Source: Bacteroidales bacterium (GTDB lineage: Bacteria; Bacteroidota; Bacteroidia; Bacteroidales; Muribaculaceae). Taken from it: a stretch of 14,842 nucleotides of DNA. The stretch is taken from the NCBI GenBank assembly GCA_004557565.1, contig SFGS01000060.1:1-14842 (forward strand). Reading direction: 5' to 3'. This document shows positions 1 to 6,731 of this stretch, one piece after another. Below the pieces are notes generated by a model. It searched no databases. It was not told the DNA's origin and was given only the letters and a program-made list of their open reading frames with translations. Position 1 is the first letter of the stretch, and each line of letters begins with the position of its first letter. The position numbers were made by a program, and so were the translations under genes.

Positions 1-187
1 CTCCTTAACTTCCCTTCCCCTCCCCCCACCAAGCAAATTAACAGAAGCCAAAACTATCGTCTTAACTTCTTTAACTTCTTAACTCCTTAACTTCTCCCTC
101 CCCTCCCCCCACCAAGCAAATTAACAGAAGCCAAAACTATCGTCTTAACTTCTTTAACTTCTTAACTCCTTAACTTCTCCCTCCCTT
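1..187. repeat. 83-bp tandem repeat, about 2.2 copies
   Basis: The motif AAGCAAATTAACAGAAGCC occurs at 31 and again at 114, exactly 83 bp apart. The block of related TTAACTTCT units that follows recurs at 61 and 144, also 83 bp apart. The array runs off the left edge of the window, where the first partial copy has a 1-nt deletion relative to the later ones, and it decays after about position 187. Each unit combines a TTAACTTC-type microsatellite, a unique part and a C-rich run. I see no coding potential. It lies just upstream of the promoter region of the OPT gene. Confidence 0.85.
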
Positions 188-257
188 TTTCTTCACTTCT
201 TTTGAGGAATTTGTGCTTTTTACTGATAAATTGGTCAGTTTTTCGGGAGATTTTATG

Positions 258-265
258 TAACTTCG
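258..265 (+). promoter_or_regulatory. possible -7 box for the OPT transporter gene
   Basis: TAACTTCG resembles the Bacteroidetes -7 consensus TAnnTTTG with one mismatch. A T-rich stretch (about 236-241) lies at roughly -33, but no clean TTTG is placed at the right distance. The box is 38 nt upstream of the ATG at 304. This is a weak call based on similarity only. Confidence 0.35.
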
Positions 266-303
266 CATAATTGATTACTCACAAATAAAAACATAGTAAA
301 TTA

Positions 304-2277
304 ATGAAAGACGATTCAACTAATGTTTTGAATGACGAAGTGCAAGAAAGCATGAGCTTGCCCGAAAACGCATTCACCGAACTCAAACCGGGAGAGGAAT
401 ACGTTCCCCCCATGCGTCCCGACAAGACGTACCCCGAAGCCACTGGCTACTCTGTGTCGATGGGTTTGATTATGGCAGTTATTTTCAGTGCCGCCGCAGC
501 CTACCTTGGGTTGAAAGTGGGACAAGTGTTTGAAGCAGCAATTCCTATTGCTATCATCGCAGCAGGTATTGCCGGCGTGACCAAACGTAAAAACTCGCTC
601 GGCGAAAACGTGATTATCCAGTCAATCGGCGCAGCGTCGGGCATTGTGGTGGCTGGTGCCATCTTCACCTTGCCTGCGCTCTACATCTTGCAGGCGAAGT
701 ACCCCGAAATCACCGTCAACTTCCTTGAAGTGTTCCTCAGTTCACTCCTCGGCGGTTTGCTCGGCATTCTGTTCTTCATTCCTTTCCGTAAATATTTCGT
801 AAAGGACATGCACGGCAAATTCCCATTCCCTGAAGCCACTGCCACCACACAGGTGCTTATAAGCGGCCAGAAGGGCGGCAGTCAAGCCAAGCCATTGCTG
901 ATGGCAGGTTTGGTGGGCGGTCTGTACGACTTCTTCCTCAGCACATTCGGCTGGTGGAAAGAGGTGCTCAGCACACAGGCTATCCCTGCGCTCCAAACTT
1001 TCACCCACAACACCAAGATGATGTTCAGCATCAACACCGGCTCTGCTGTGCTCGGTTTGGGCTACATCGTGGGCCTTCGCTACGCTTTCATCATTTTCGC
1101 TGGTAGTGCTTTCATTTGGTGGTGCATCGTTCCTCTGCTCGGCTCTATGGTTCCCGAAATGGCAGAAATGGCTCCCGACGCCATCTTCAAGGACTACGCT
1201 CGTTCTATCGGTATCGGCGGTATCGCCATGAGTGGTGTGATTGGCATTATCAAGTCGTGGGGCGTGATTAAGAGCGCCGTTGGTTTGGCTGGCAAGTCGT
1301 TCAGCAACAAGGGCACCGAAGAAAAGCCCGTGCGCACACAGAAAGACATTTCAATGAAGCTTCTCGTGTTTGCACTCACCGCTGCGCTTATCATCACTTT
1401 CGTGTTCTTCTGGATTGGTGTGATCGGCAACCTCACACAAGCCATCGTGGCATTCTTCGTGGTAGTGGTTATCGCCTTCCTGTTCACCACCGTGGCAGCC
1501 AACGCTATCGCTATCGTGGGCAGCAATCCTGTATCGGGCATGACTTTGATGACCCTCATCGTGGCAAGCACCATTTTCGTGGCTATTGGTTTGAACGGCA
1601 CCCAAGGCATCATCGCTTCGATGGTGATTGGTGGTGTGGTTTGCACCGCGCTCTCTATGGCTGGCGGTATGGTTACCGATATGAAGATTGGCTACTGGTT
1701 GGGATCTACTCCTGCTAAGCAGCAAACTTGGAAAGCAGTGGGCACTCTGGTGTCGGCCGCTACCGTGGGTGGCGTGATTCTCCTGCTCAACAAGGCTTAC
1801 GGCTTCACCAACCCCGACGTGATGGCCGCTCCACAAGCCAACGCAATGGCTGCCGTGATCGACCCTCTGATGATGGGTGGCGACACTCCATGGATTCTCT
1901 ACTCTGTGGGTGCGGTGTTCGCTTGCTTGCTCAACTGGCTCGGAGTGCCTGCTTTGGCATTCTCTTTGGGTATGTTCATTCCATTCCACCTCAACGCTCC
2001 ATTGCTCGTGGGTGGCGCTATCAGCTGGTTTGTAGGCTCTCGCAGCAAAGACGAGAAACTCAACAAGGCTCGTCAAGAAAAAGGCACTTTGCTCGCCAGC
2101 GGTTTCATCGCAGGTGGCGCATTGATGGGTGTGGTGAGCGCAGGTATGACCCTCTCTGGCTTCTCTTACGAATGTCCATTGAGCGATGGCGTGACAAGCG
2201 CTTTGGCTGTGGTCATCTACCTCGCCCTTATCGGCTTCCTCATCTGCTCTTGCCTCAAAGCTAAGAAAGAAGATTAA
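304..2277 (+). CDS. OPT-family oligopeptide transporter
   Basis: A 657-residue integral inner-membrane protein of the OPT family, which imports small peptides or peptide-like metal chelates by proton symport. The sequence shows a hydrophilic N-terminus (1-45) followed by many hydrophobic segments, by eye about 14-16 membrane spans. The family hallmark FPFPEATATTQ is at 173-183, and the segment ending in GSNPVSGMTL (about 405-415) matches the second conserved OPT region. The length fits bacterial members. The ATG at 304 is the first start after the upstream repeat, and no in-frame alternative looks better. The gene appears monocistronic: a strong terminator follows at 2395-2447 and the next gene has its own promoter. 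The substrate cannot be told from sequence. Confidence 0.93.
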   Translation: MKDDSTNVLNDEVQESMSLPENAFTELKPGEEYVPPMRPDKTYPEATGYSVSMGLIMAVIFSAAAAYLGLKVGQVFEAAIPIAIIAAGIAGVTKRKNSLGENVIIQSIGAASGIVVAGAIFTLPALYILQAKYPEITVNFLEVFLSSLLGGLLGILFFIPFRKYFVKDMHGKFPFPEATATTQVLISGQKGGSQAKPLLMAGLVGGLYDFFLSTFGWWKEVLSTQAIPALQTFTHNTKMMFSINTGSAVLGLGYIVGLRYAFIIFAGSAFIWWCIVPLLGSMVPEMAEMAPDAIFKDYARSIGIGGIAMSGVIGIIKSWGVIKSAVGLAGKSFSNKGTEEKPVRTQKDISMKLLVFALTAALIITFVFFWIGVIGNLTQAIVAFFVVVVIAFLFTTVAANAIAIVGSNPVSGMTLMTLIVASTIFVAIGLNGTQGIIASMVIGGVVCTALSMAGGMVTDMKIGYWLGSTPAKQQTWKAVGTLVSAATVGGVILLLNKAYGFTNPDVMAAPQANAMAAVIDPLMMGGDTPWILYSVGAVFACLLNWLGVPALAFSLGMFIPFHLNAPLLVGGAISWFVGSRSKDEKLNKARQEKGTLLASGFIAGGALMGVVSAGMTLSGFSYECPLSDGVTSALAVVIYLALIGFLICSCLKAKKED

Positions 2278-2291
2278 TCCCCACACGAGTG

Positions 2292-2374
2292 TGTGTCAAA
2301 TTTGCATCATAACGTAGGGACATGCCTTCGGCATGTTTCGAAGCAAACAGCAATGAATCAACGCATTTGACACA
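2292..2374. repeat. inverted repeat enclosing a small hairpin downstream of the OPT gene
   Basis: TGTGTCAAAT at 2292-2301 is the exact reverse complement of ATTTGACACA at 2365-2374. The two arms enclose the 31-nt repeat with its own hairpin (2309-2339). The whole could fold as a stem with an internal hairpin in the 3' UTR of the OPT transcript. Its function is unknown; it may help stabilise the 3' end. Confidence 0.55.
2309..2339. repeat. 31-nt dispersed repeat, copy 1
   Basis: This copy matches positions 5221-5251 at 30 of 31 bases. It contains GTAGGGAC and the hairpin ACATGCC-TTC-GGCATGT (2320-2336). The single difference from the other copy is in the hairpin loop. Both copies lie in a spacer shortly after the stop codon of a + strand transporter gene, which suggests a dispersed palindromic (REP-like) repeat associated with 3' ends. 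Confidence 0.75.
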
Positions 2375-2394
2375 TTCCACAATAAGCATATTCC

Positions 2395-2447
2395 CAACGG
2401 AATGTTGCCCGCCTCACCCAATGGCGGCAACATTCCGTTGCTTTTTC
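2395..2447 (+). terminator. rho-independent terminator after the OPT gene
   Basis: CAACGGAATGTTGCC (2395-2409) pairs perfectly over 15 bp with GGCAACATTCCGTTG (2426-2440). Three further pairs extend the stem across a one-base bulge. A run of five T follows at 2442-2446. It ends the OPT unit just before the promoter of the Sel1-repeat gene. Confidence 0.88.
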
Positions 2448-2456
2448 CACACAGCG

Positions 2457-2488
2457 TTTGATTACTAAGGATAAAAGCAGTAATTTTG
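2457..2488 (+). promoter_or_regulatory. Bacteroidetes-type promoter of the Sel1/TauE/MATE unit
   Basis: TTTG at 2457-2460 and TAATTTTG at 2481-2488 are separated by 20 nt, matching the Bacteroidetes pattern of TTTG and TAnnTTTG. Transcription would start near 2494-2496, only about 12-14 nt before the ATG at 2508. That short leader also argues against the in-frame TTG at 2493 as the start codon. Confidence 0.7.
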
Positions 2489-2507
2489 TATATTGTATAC
2501 ATTATTT

Positions 2508-3068
2508 ATGCGATTACTCATTTTTATCATATCATCGTTGATGCTGGTGCTGGGCAGTTGCCGCAGCACACAGAAAACCGTGGCTGAAATTGAAGGTGTG
2601 AGCGTGGAAGCCATGCCCACCAAACCCGACACCACCACGCAACGCAAAACCACCACAAAGCGCCGGCGCAACAAGCGCAAAACGCATCGCCAAAAACCAC
2701 AAAGCACCACCACCCCATCTGCCACACCACGAAGTGGCGAGCCCGAAGCCCCGAAGCTAAACATCGAGGATTTGAGGCAGAAAGCCGAGAAAGGCGATTC
2801 GGTGGCACAAACCATGTTGGGTGTGGAATACATGAAGGGCGACCAAGTGGAAAAAGACCTCGACAAAGCCATTGAATGGTGGAAAAAAGCAGCCGAGAAG
2901 GGCTATGCGGAGGCTGAATACAAGATAGGCGTTTGCTACCACTTCGGATTCGGCATCAAGAAAAGCCACAAACTGGCAAGATACTGGTATGAGAAAGCCG
3001 CCAATCAGCAGCACAAATCTGCAAAAGTGGCGCTCAAAACCCTCAACGAGGAAGAAGGCAACGAGTAA
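2508..3068 (+). CDS. Sel1-like repeat lipoprotein
   Basis: A 186-residue predicted lipoprotein. I place the start at the ATG at 2508 and not at the in-frame TTG at 2493, because the ATG directly begins a lipoprotein signal peptide (hydrophobic 3-16, lipobox LGSC with Cys18) and the promoter leaves almost no room for the earlier start. Residues 35-80 form a low-complexity linker rich in Thr, Lys, Arg and Pro. From about 97 to 170 there are two Sel1-like alpha-helical repeats, with signatures AEKGDSVAQTMLGVEYMKG, then AIEWWKKAAEKGYAEAEYKIG. Such repeats usually bind other proteins. It would sit on the membrane by its lipid anchor and act as an adaptor or envelope scaffold; the partner is unknown. 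It is 38 bp upstream of the TauE gene in the same direction and is probably cotranscribed with it. Confidence 0.85.
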   Translation: MRLLIFIISSLMLVLGSCRSTQKTVAEIEGVSVEAMPTKPDTTTQRKTTTKRRRNKRKTHRQKPQSTTTPSATPRSGEPEAPKLNIEDLRQKAEKGDSVAQTMLGVEYMKGDQVEKDLDKAIEWWKKAAEKGYAEAEYKIGVCYHFGFGIKKSHKLARYWYEKAANQQHKSAKVALKTLNEEEGNE

Positions 3069-3106
3069 CCGATTTTGAAAAAACCTCTCAACACAGAACT
3101 GAAAAC

Positions 3107-3829
3107 ATGGACGCGCATCTATATTTACTACTGCTTTGTATCGGAGCGAGCTTCGTGCAGCGTGTCACGGGCTTCGGATTCGGCATCTTCATCATGACGT
3201 GGCTCACGGCGCTCATGCCCAGCTACGGTGAAGCCACTGCCCTATCTGGAATCTTGGCGCTTTGCACCTCGCTGATAGTGGCAGTGAGGATGTGGCGCCA
3301 TATCCGCTGGAATCACCTTTGGCTCATTCTCGTGGCGTTCATGGCGTTTTCAGCCATCTGCATTTTCGCCCTCACACAGATTCACGACACGGTGCTCAAC
3401 ACCATTTTGGGCTGCGTGCTCATTTTTGCGAGCATCTATTTCCTGTTTATCAACGGGCATATCCACCTCAAGCCCTCGCGCTCCACACAAGTGGCGGCTG
3501 GCTCGCTCAGTGGCATTATGGGCGGACTTTTCGCCATGCAAGGTCCACCGGCGGTGCTCTATTTCCTCGCTTCCGAAACCGATAAAAACCATTATATGGC
3601 CACGGTGCAAACCTACTTCCTGATTGGCAACATAGGCATGGCGATGGTGCGTGCCTACAACGGCTTCGTCACACCTGCCGTGGGCTACGGTTTCCTTTAC
3701 GGCATAGGCGGGGTGATTATCGGCAATGTGATTGGCGCATTGGTATTCCGCCGAATATCCATCAATCTGCTGCGCACTTTAGTGTATATTTATCTCGCCA
3801 TCAGTGGCGTAATGATTCTACTCAGATAA
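3107..3829 (+). CDS. TauE/SafE-family membrane permease
   Basis: A 240-residue protein with about eight hydrophobic segments, the usual size of the TauE/SafE family (DUF81), whose members are proposed to move sulfite, sulfonates or other small organic anions across the inner membrane. The two family half-motifs are visible: VQRVTGFGFGIF near residues 18-28, and GSLSGIMGGLFAMQGPPAVL at 132-151, where the GG and GPP residues are typical. Its stop codon overlaps the ATG of the MATE gene by one base (TAATG at 3827-3831), so the two are translationally coupled. The substrate is not predictable. Nothing nearby points to sulfur metabolism, so the family name should not be read as the function. Confidence 0.88.
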   Translation: MDAHLYLLLLCIGASFVQRVTGFGFGIFIMTWLTALMPSYGEATALSGILALCTSLIVAVRMWRHIRWNHLWLILVAFMAFSAICIFALTQIHDTVLNTILGCVLIFASIYFLFINGHIHLKPSRSTQVAAGSLSGIMGGLFAMQGPPAVLYFLASETDKNHYMATVQTYFLIGNIGMAMVRAYNGFVTPAVGYGFLYGIGGVIIGNVIGALVFRRISINLLRTLVYIYLAISGVMILLR

Positions 3830-5193
3830 TGACAAACAAAGACAACTACATATTCCTCACGCGTGGCAATGTGGGAAAGGTGATTTCTCGTATGGCTATC
3901 CCCACTATCGCCGGTATGCTTGTCACGAGTATCTACAACCTCGTGGATGCCTACTATGTGGGGCAAATCAATACGCAAGCCACCGCCGCTGTGGGCGTGG
4001 CGTTCCCAGCTATGGCTATTGTGCAAGCCATCGGTTTCTTCTTCGGGCAAGGCTCAGGCACCTACATTTCACGCCAACTCGGAGCCAAACGCCGCAACGA
4101 GGCCGAACGAATGGCAAGCACTTCGTTTTATTTGTCAATCATCACAGGTGTGGCTTTGGCTATCGTGGCATTGCTGTTTCTCGAGCCGCTTTCCTTGGCA
4201 TTCGGCTCCACGCCCACCATTCTCCCCTACACCAAAACGTATTTAGGCATTATGCTGCTCGGCACGCCTATCGTTACCGCCACCATGACGCTCAACAATC
4301 AAATGCGATTTCAGGGCAACGCCGTCTCTGCCATGGTGGGTATGATGACGGGCGCGGTGCTCAACGTGGCGCTGGTGCCGCTGTTCACATTCACCTTCGG
4401 AATGGGCATCGCCGGCACGGCTATCGGCACCATTCTCAGCGAGTTGGTCGGCTTTATCGTATTGTACATGTTGGCGATAAGGGGCGGAAATCTGCGCCTC
4501 ACGCTGAAATTCATCACCCTCAACAAGCACTACATGACGGAGATGCTGAAAGGCGGCACGCCATCGCTCTCGCGCCAAGGTCTGGCAAGCGTTTCCACCA
4601 TGTTGCTCAATTTGGCGGCAGCTTCGTTTGGCGACTCTGCCATTGCCGGCATGAGCATTGTGGGGCGTGTGAGTTTTGTGGTGTTCTCGGTGGTGATTGG
4701 CATTGGTCAAGGATTCCAGCCATTTTGCGGATTCAACTTCGGCGCACGCCTCTTTAAGCGTGTGCGCAAAGGATATTTCTACGCCATCAAACTCTGCCTT
4801 ATGTTCCTGGTGGTGTGCTGTGTGGCTGGCTTCTACTTTGCCGAAGAGGTAATCGACCTCATGCGCCACGACCCTGCCGTGGTGGAAGTGGGTGCCGCGG
4901 CGCTGCGATGGCAAATCATCACTTGGCCGCTCACCGCCTTCATCATCATGAGCAACATGGCGCTGCAAACGAGCGGTTGGGCAATCTCCGCCAATGTGGT
5001 AGCGGCACTGCGAAATGGCTTGTGTTTCATTCCACTCATCATCGTGCTACCCATCTATTGGGGCATTTTCGGTGTGGAGGTGTGTCAAACCTTCGCCGAT
5101 GTGATTTCGGCAGCCATCACCCTACCCATCATGGTCCGCTACTTCCGCGCGCTCTCCAAAATGCCATCACCAGTCAACGAAGCACCAAAATAA
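3829..5193 (+). CDS. MATE-family multidrug/toxin exporter
   Basis: A 454-residue inner-membrane protein with about 12 membrane spans, the normal size of MATE efflux pumps, which expel cationic drugs, dyes or metabolites in exchange for Na+ or H+. The N-terminus is typical: a GNVGKVISRMAIPTIAGML segment (residues 15-33), then YNLVDAYYVGQ in the first helical pair and GQGSGTYISRQLGA (about 74-87). The second half repeats the fold from about residue 240. The ATG overlaps the TauE stop (TAATG), which sets the start and indicates coupling. It is the last gene of the unit; a convergent spacer full of hairpins follows. The drug range cannot be inferred. Confidence 0.92.
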   Translation: MTNKDNYIFLTRGNVGKVISRMAIPTIAGMLVTSIYNLVDAYYVGQINTQATAAVGVAFPAMAIVQAIGFFFGQGSGTYISRQLGAKRRNEAERMASTSFYLSIITGVALAIVALLFLEPLSLAFGSTPTILPYTKTYLGIMLLGTPIVTATMTLNNQMRFQGNAVSAMVGMMTGAVLNVALVPLFTFTFGMGIAGTAIGTILSELVGFIVLYMLAIRGGNLRLTLKFITLNKHYMTEMLKGGTPSLSRQGLASVSTMLLNLAAASFGDSAIAGMSIVGRVSFVVFSVVIGIGQGFQPFCGFNFGARLFKRVRKGYFYAIKLCLMFLVVCCVAGFYFAEEVIDLMRHDPAVVEVGAAALRWQIITWPLTAFIIMSNMALQTSGWAISANVVAALRNGLCFIPLIIVLPIYWGIFGVEVCQTFADVISAAITLPIMVRYFRALSKMPSPVNEAPK

Positions 5194-5220
5194 AGAAAGT
5201 TATATCAAAAAAAATCCAAT

Positions 5221-5251
5221 ATAACGTAGGGACATGCCTTTGGCATGTTTC
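5221..5251. repeat. 31-nt dispersed repeat, copy 2
   Basis: Identical to 2309-2339 except for one base in the hairpin loop (ACATGCC-TTT-GGCATGT). It is followed by TTCTT, so on the + strand it might also act as a weak terminator for the MATE transcript, whose stop codon is about 30 nt upstream. Confidence 0.75.
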
Positions 5252-5329
5252 TTAATGCATTGATACTTTGCTAATTGCATTAATAAGGTTCTGTGGATAA
5301 ATACAGGGGGCACCGAAACAAAAAACATA

Positions 5330-5357
5330 AAAAACCGCTCGCCTTCGGCGAAAAACC
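5330..5357 (-). terminator. possible terminator for the leftward transcript
   Basis: Read on the - strand, the left outer arm gives CGCC-GAA-GGCG, then AGCGG and a run of six T. It could end the leftward phosphatase transcript after that has crossed the element. The stem is short (four or five pairs), so the call is tentative. Confidence 0.35.
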
Positions 5358-5518
5358 AATTCCAGTAGGGACGTGATACTTCACGTCCGCCCAAAATTAT
5401 GATATCATATTGAATATCAATCATTTGGTGCGGACGCGAAGTATCGCGTCCCTACCATGGAAAATCGTTTTGGGAGATTGATACAACCTCTTTTCAAGAA
5501 ATCATTCTTACTATAAGG

Positions 5519-5550
5519 GGTTTTTCGCCGTGAAACGGCGAGCGGTTTTT
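5519..5550 (+). terminator. possible terminator for the rightward transcript
   Basis: On the + strand CGCCG-TGAAA-CGGCG (5526-5540) forms a 5-bp GC-rich stem, followed by AGCGG and five T. It may end the rightward MATE transcript, although it is more than 300 nt after the stop codon. Confidence 0.4.
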
Positions 5551-5587
5551 ATCCTTGGGGCAAAGTGGATAGTCCTCGTAAGAGGGT

Positions 5588-5658
5588 GGCGGAGGGATTG
5601 TGTGGTTGGCGGCATGGAAACTCGTTTCCAATGCCGCCAAGCGCACAGTCGCACCGCC
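5588..5658. repeat. long imperfect hairpin
   Basis: The core pairs TTGGCGGCAT-GGAAA with TTTCC-A-ATGCCGCCAA around a tiny loop near 5622, with one bulged base. Pairing continues outward, with some G-U pairs and mismatches, to GGCGG (5588-5592) and CCGCC (5654-5658). The whole is a 71-nt stem of roughly 30 pairs. Its role is unknown; it may be part of the same repeat cluster or a 3' end structure. Confidence 0.6.
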
Positions 5659-5828
5659 AAATGCGAAGCATTCCACGTTGCTCCAAGGCTGTTTTTTAGG
5701 TTTTTGTTTTTTGGTTCCATTCACGATTCGGCAACATTGCATAATCTATCCCCAGAAATTTTCCACTGAACCATTAATAACACACCAAGAGAATATCCCC
5801 TCTTCATAAAGCGTTTGTGTGTAAACCG

Positions 5829-6611
5829 TTATATTGTTGAGGGCAGCAGCACATCAAGCATGGGCTGAGTGAGCGCCTTGGGCGAAATCAGCACCGATTC
5901 GGCACGGTCGGTGCGCAGGCGGTGAATCTCACACCCTGCCTCGCTGGCAATCAGATATGCCGCACACACGTCCCAAATGTGCAAATTCAGTTCCCAAAAG
6001 GCGTCGAGAATGCCAGCCGCTGTGTAGCAAATATCGAGCGATGCTGAGCCCAAACGGCGGTAACCACGCACCTTTGGAATCATGCGCACCGATTCAGCTA
6101 TGTTGTTGTCGGCATTTTCCGCCTTGTCGTAAGGAAATCCTGTGCAAACCACAGCCTGCGAAATCGAGGTGCAAGCCGAGCATTTAATGGGTTCGCCATT
6201 GAGCATCGCACCCTCACCCTTCACGGCGGTGAACAGTTCATCGAGGCGTGGCGCATACACCACCCCTATCACCGTTTCGCCACGGTAGCGAATACCAATC
6301 GAAATGGTGAAATAAGGCAGTCCCGACTTGAAGTTGGTGGTGCCGTCCACTGGATCGACCACCCATTGCCAATCGCTTTTCACATCGTCGTCGCCCGATT
6401 CCTCGCTCAACACCGAATGTGTGGGATACAATTCATGCACCTTGCTTGCCACAAATGCCTCGCAAGCCTTATCGGCTGCCGTCACCAAGTCGTACTCATT
6501 GTCTTTAGTTTCCACTTTCAGCGTGGCGCTACGGAAATTCGCCATCTGAATTTGTCCTGCTCCACGAGCTATACTGATAGCATCGAGAAGAATATGTGCC
6601 TTATCGTTCAT
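5829..6611 (-). CDS. inositol-monophosphatase-family phosphatase
   Basis: A 260-residue cytoplasmic, Mg2+-dependent phosphatase of the inositol monophosphatase (SuhB-like) family, which removes phosphate from inositol phosphates and similar sugar or nucleotide phosphates. All metal-binding motifs are present: LSEESG with Glu70 and Glu71, WVVDPVDGTTNF with Asp86 and Asp89, and IWDVCAAYLIASEAG with Asp214. Length and motif spacing match the family closely. The start at 6611 gives the normal N-terminal length. It lies downstream of the lrp-like gene in the same direction, but a 71-nt hairpin with a T run separates them and ends 12 nt before the ATG. I see no separate promoter in the gap. The true substrate is not certain; bacterial homologues vary. 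Confidence 0.93.
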   Translation of the reverse strand: MNDKAHILLDAISIARGAGQIQMANFRSATLKVETKDNEYDLVTAADKACEAFVASKVHELYPTHSVLSEESGDDDVKSDWQWVVDPVDGTTNFKSGLPYFTISIGIRYRGETVIGVVYAPRLDELFTAVKGEGAMLNGEPIKCSACTSISQAVVCTGFPYDKAENADNNIAESVRMIPKVRGYRRLGSASLDICYTAAGILDAFWELNLHIWDVCAAYLIASEAGCEIHRLRTDRAESVLISPKALTQPMLDVLLPSTI

Positions 6612-6623
6612 AGTTTAATAAAT

Positions 6624-6699
6624 AAAAATCCTCACTCAGGTCACGCCTGTCTCATCATGGGCAAGCCACGACAGAGAAAATGCGAAACCTGGGCGAGGA
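6624..6699 (-). terminator. hairpin with T tail between lrp-like gene and phosphatase gene
   Basis: On the - strand TCCTCGCCCAGGT pairs with ACCTGAGTGAGGA (plus coordinates 6687-6699 and 6629-6641): 11 Watson-Crick pairs of 13, plus two G-U or mismatch positions. An inner CTGTC/GACAG stem lies within. TTTTT follows at 6628-6624. It has the form of an intrinsic terminator for the lrp-like gene, but it stops 12 nt before the phosphatase ATG, so it could act as an attenuator or leader structure. Confidence 0.6.
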
Positions 6700-6731
6700 A
6701 AGGTTGTCCAAATAAAAAAATGAAGAGTTTC

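Larger units (their letters stand above)
5330..5550. repeat. nested palindromic element (MITE/REP-like)
   Basis: Outer arms at 5330-5357 and 5519-5550 are reverse complements outside their small loops; each contains CGCTCGCC and GGCGAAAAACC, or their complements. Nested inside are two 26-bp inverted arms, 5365-5390 and 5430-5455, matching at 24 of 26 positions when one is reverse-complemented. Each inner arm is itself a hairpin: GGACGTGA-TACT-TCACGTCC on the left and GGACGCGA-AGTA-TCGCGTCC on the right. A small inverted repeat (TGATAT/ATATCA) lies in the central loop. The element has no coding capacity and looks like a non-autonomous palindromic repeat. Both inner arms share GTAGGGAC with the 31-nt repeats. 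Confidence 0.75.
5194..5828. other. convergent spacer rich in repeats and hairpins, no gene seen
   Basis: A 635-bp region between the MATE (+) and phosphatase (-) stop codons. It contains a 31-nt repeat copy (5221-5251), a nested palindromic element (5330-5550) and a long imperfect hairpin (5588-5658). The last 170 bp (5659-5828) are AT-rich and I recognise nothing in them. Short open frames cross the hairpins on both strands, but none shows a credible product. Confidence 0.7.

Noticed and set aside
1..187. CRISPR array or iteron-type origin
   Set aside because: The 83-bp units are identical throughout, without variable spacers, and no replication protein or DnaA boxes are next to them.
1351..2286. 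Long - strand open frame opposite the OPT gene
   Set aside because: Its product is rich in His, Glu and Cys with no domain and lies wholly antisense to a clear membrane transporter. It is a typical shadow of biased codon use.
2493..2507. Upstream TTG start for the Sel1-repeat lipoprotein
   Set aside because: It would lie at the predicted transcription start and adds five residues ahead of an already complete lipoprotein signal peptide beginning at the ATG at 2508.
5494..5742. 82-codon - strand open frame in the convergent spacer
   Set aside because: It is built across the long hairpin and the right arm of the palindromic element, has no promoter or recognisable domain, and overlapping frames of similar length exist on both strands. 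It is most likely a repeat read by chance.
6629..6699. SRP (4.5S-like) RNA gene
   Set aside because: The long hairpin first suggested a small SRP RNA, but the conserved GGAAGCAG-type loop motifs are absent and the T run fits a terminator or leader better.
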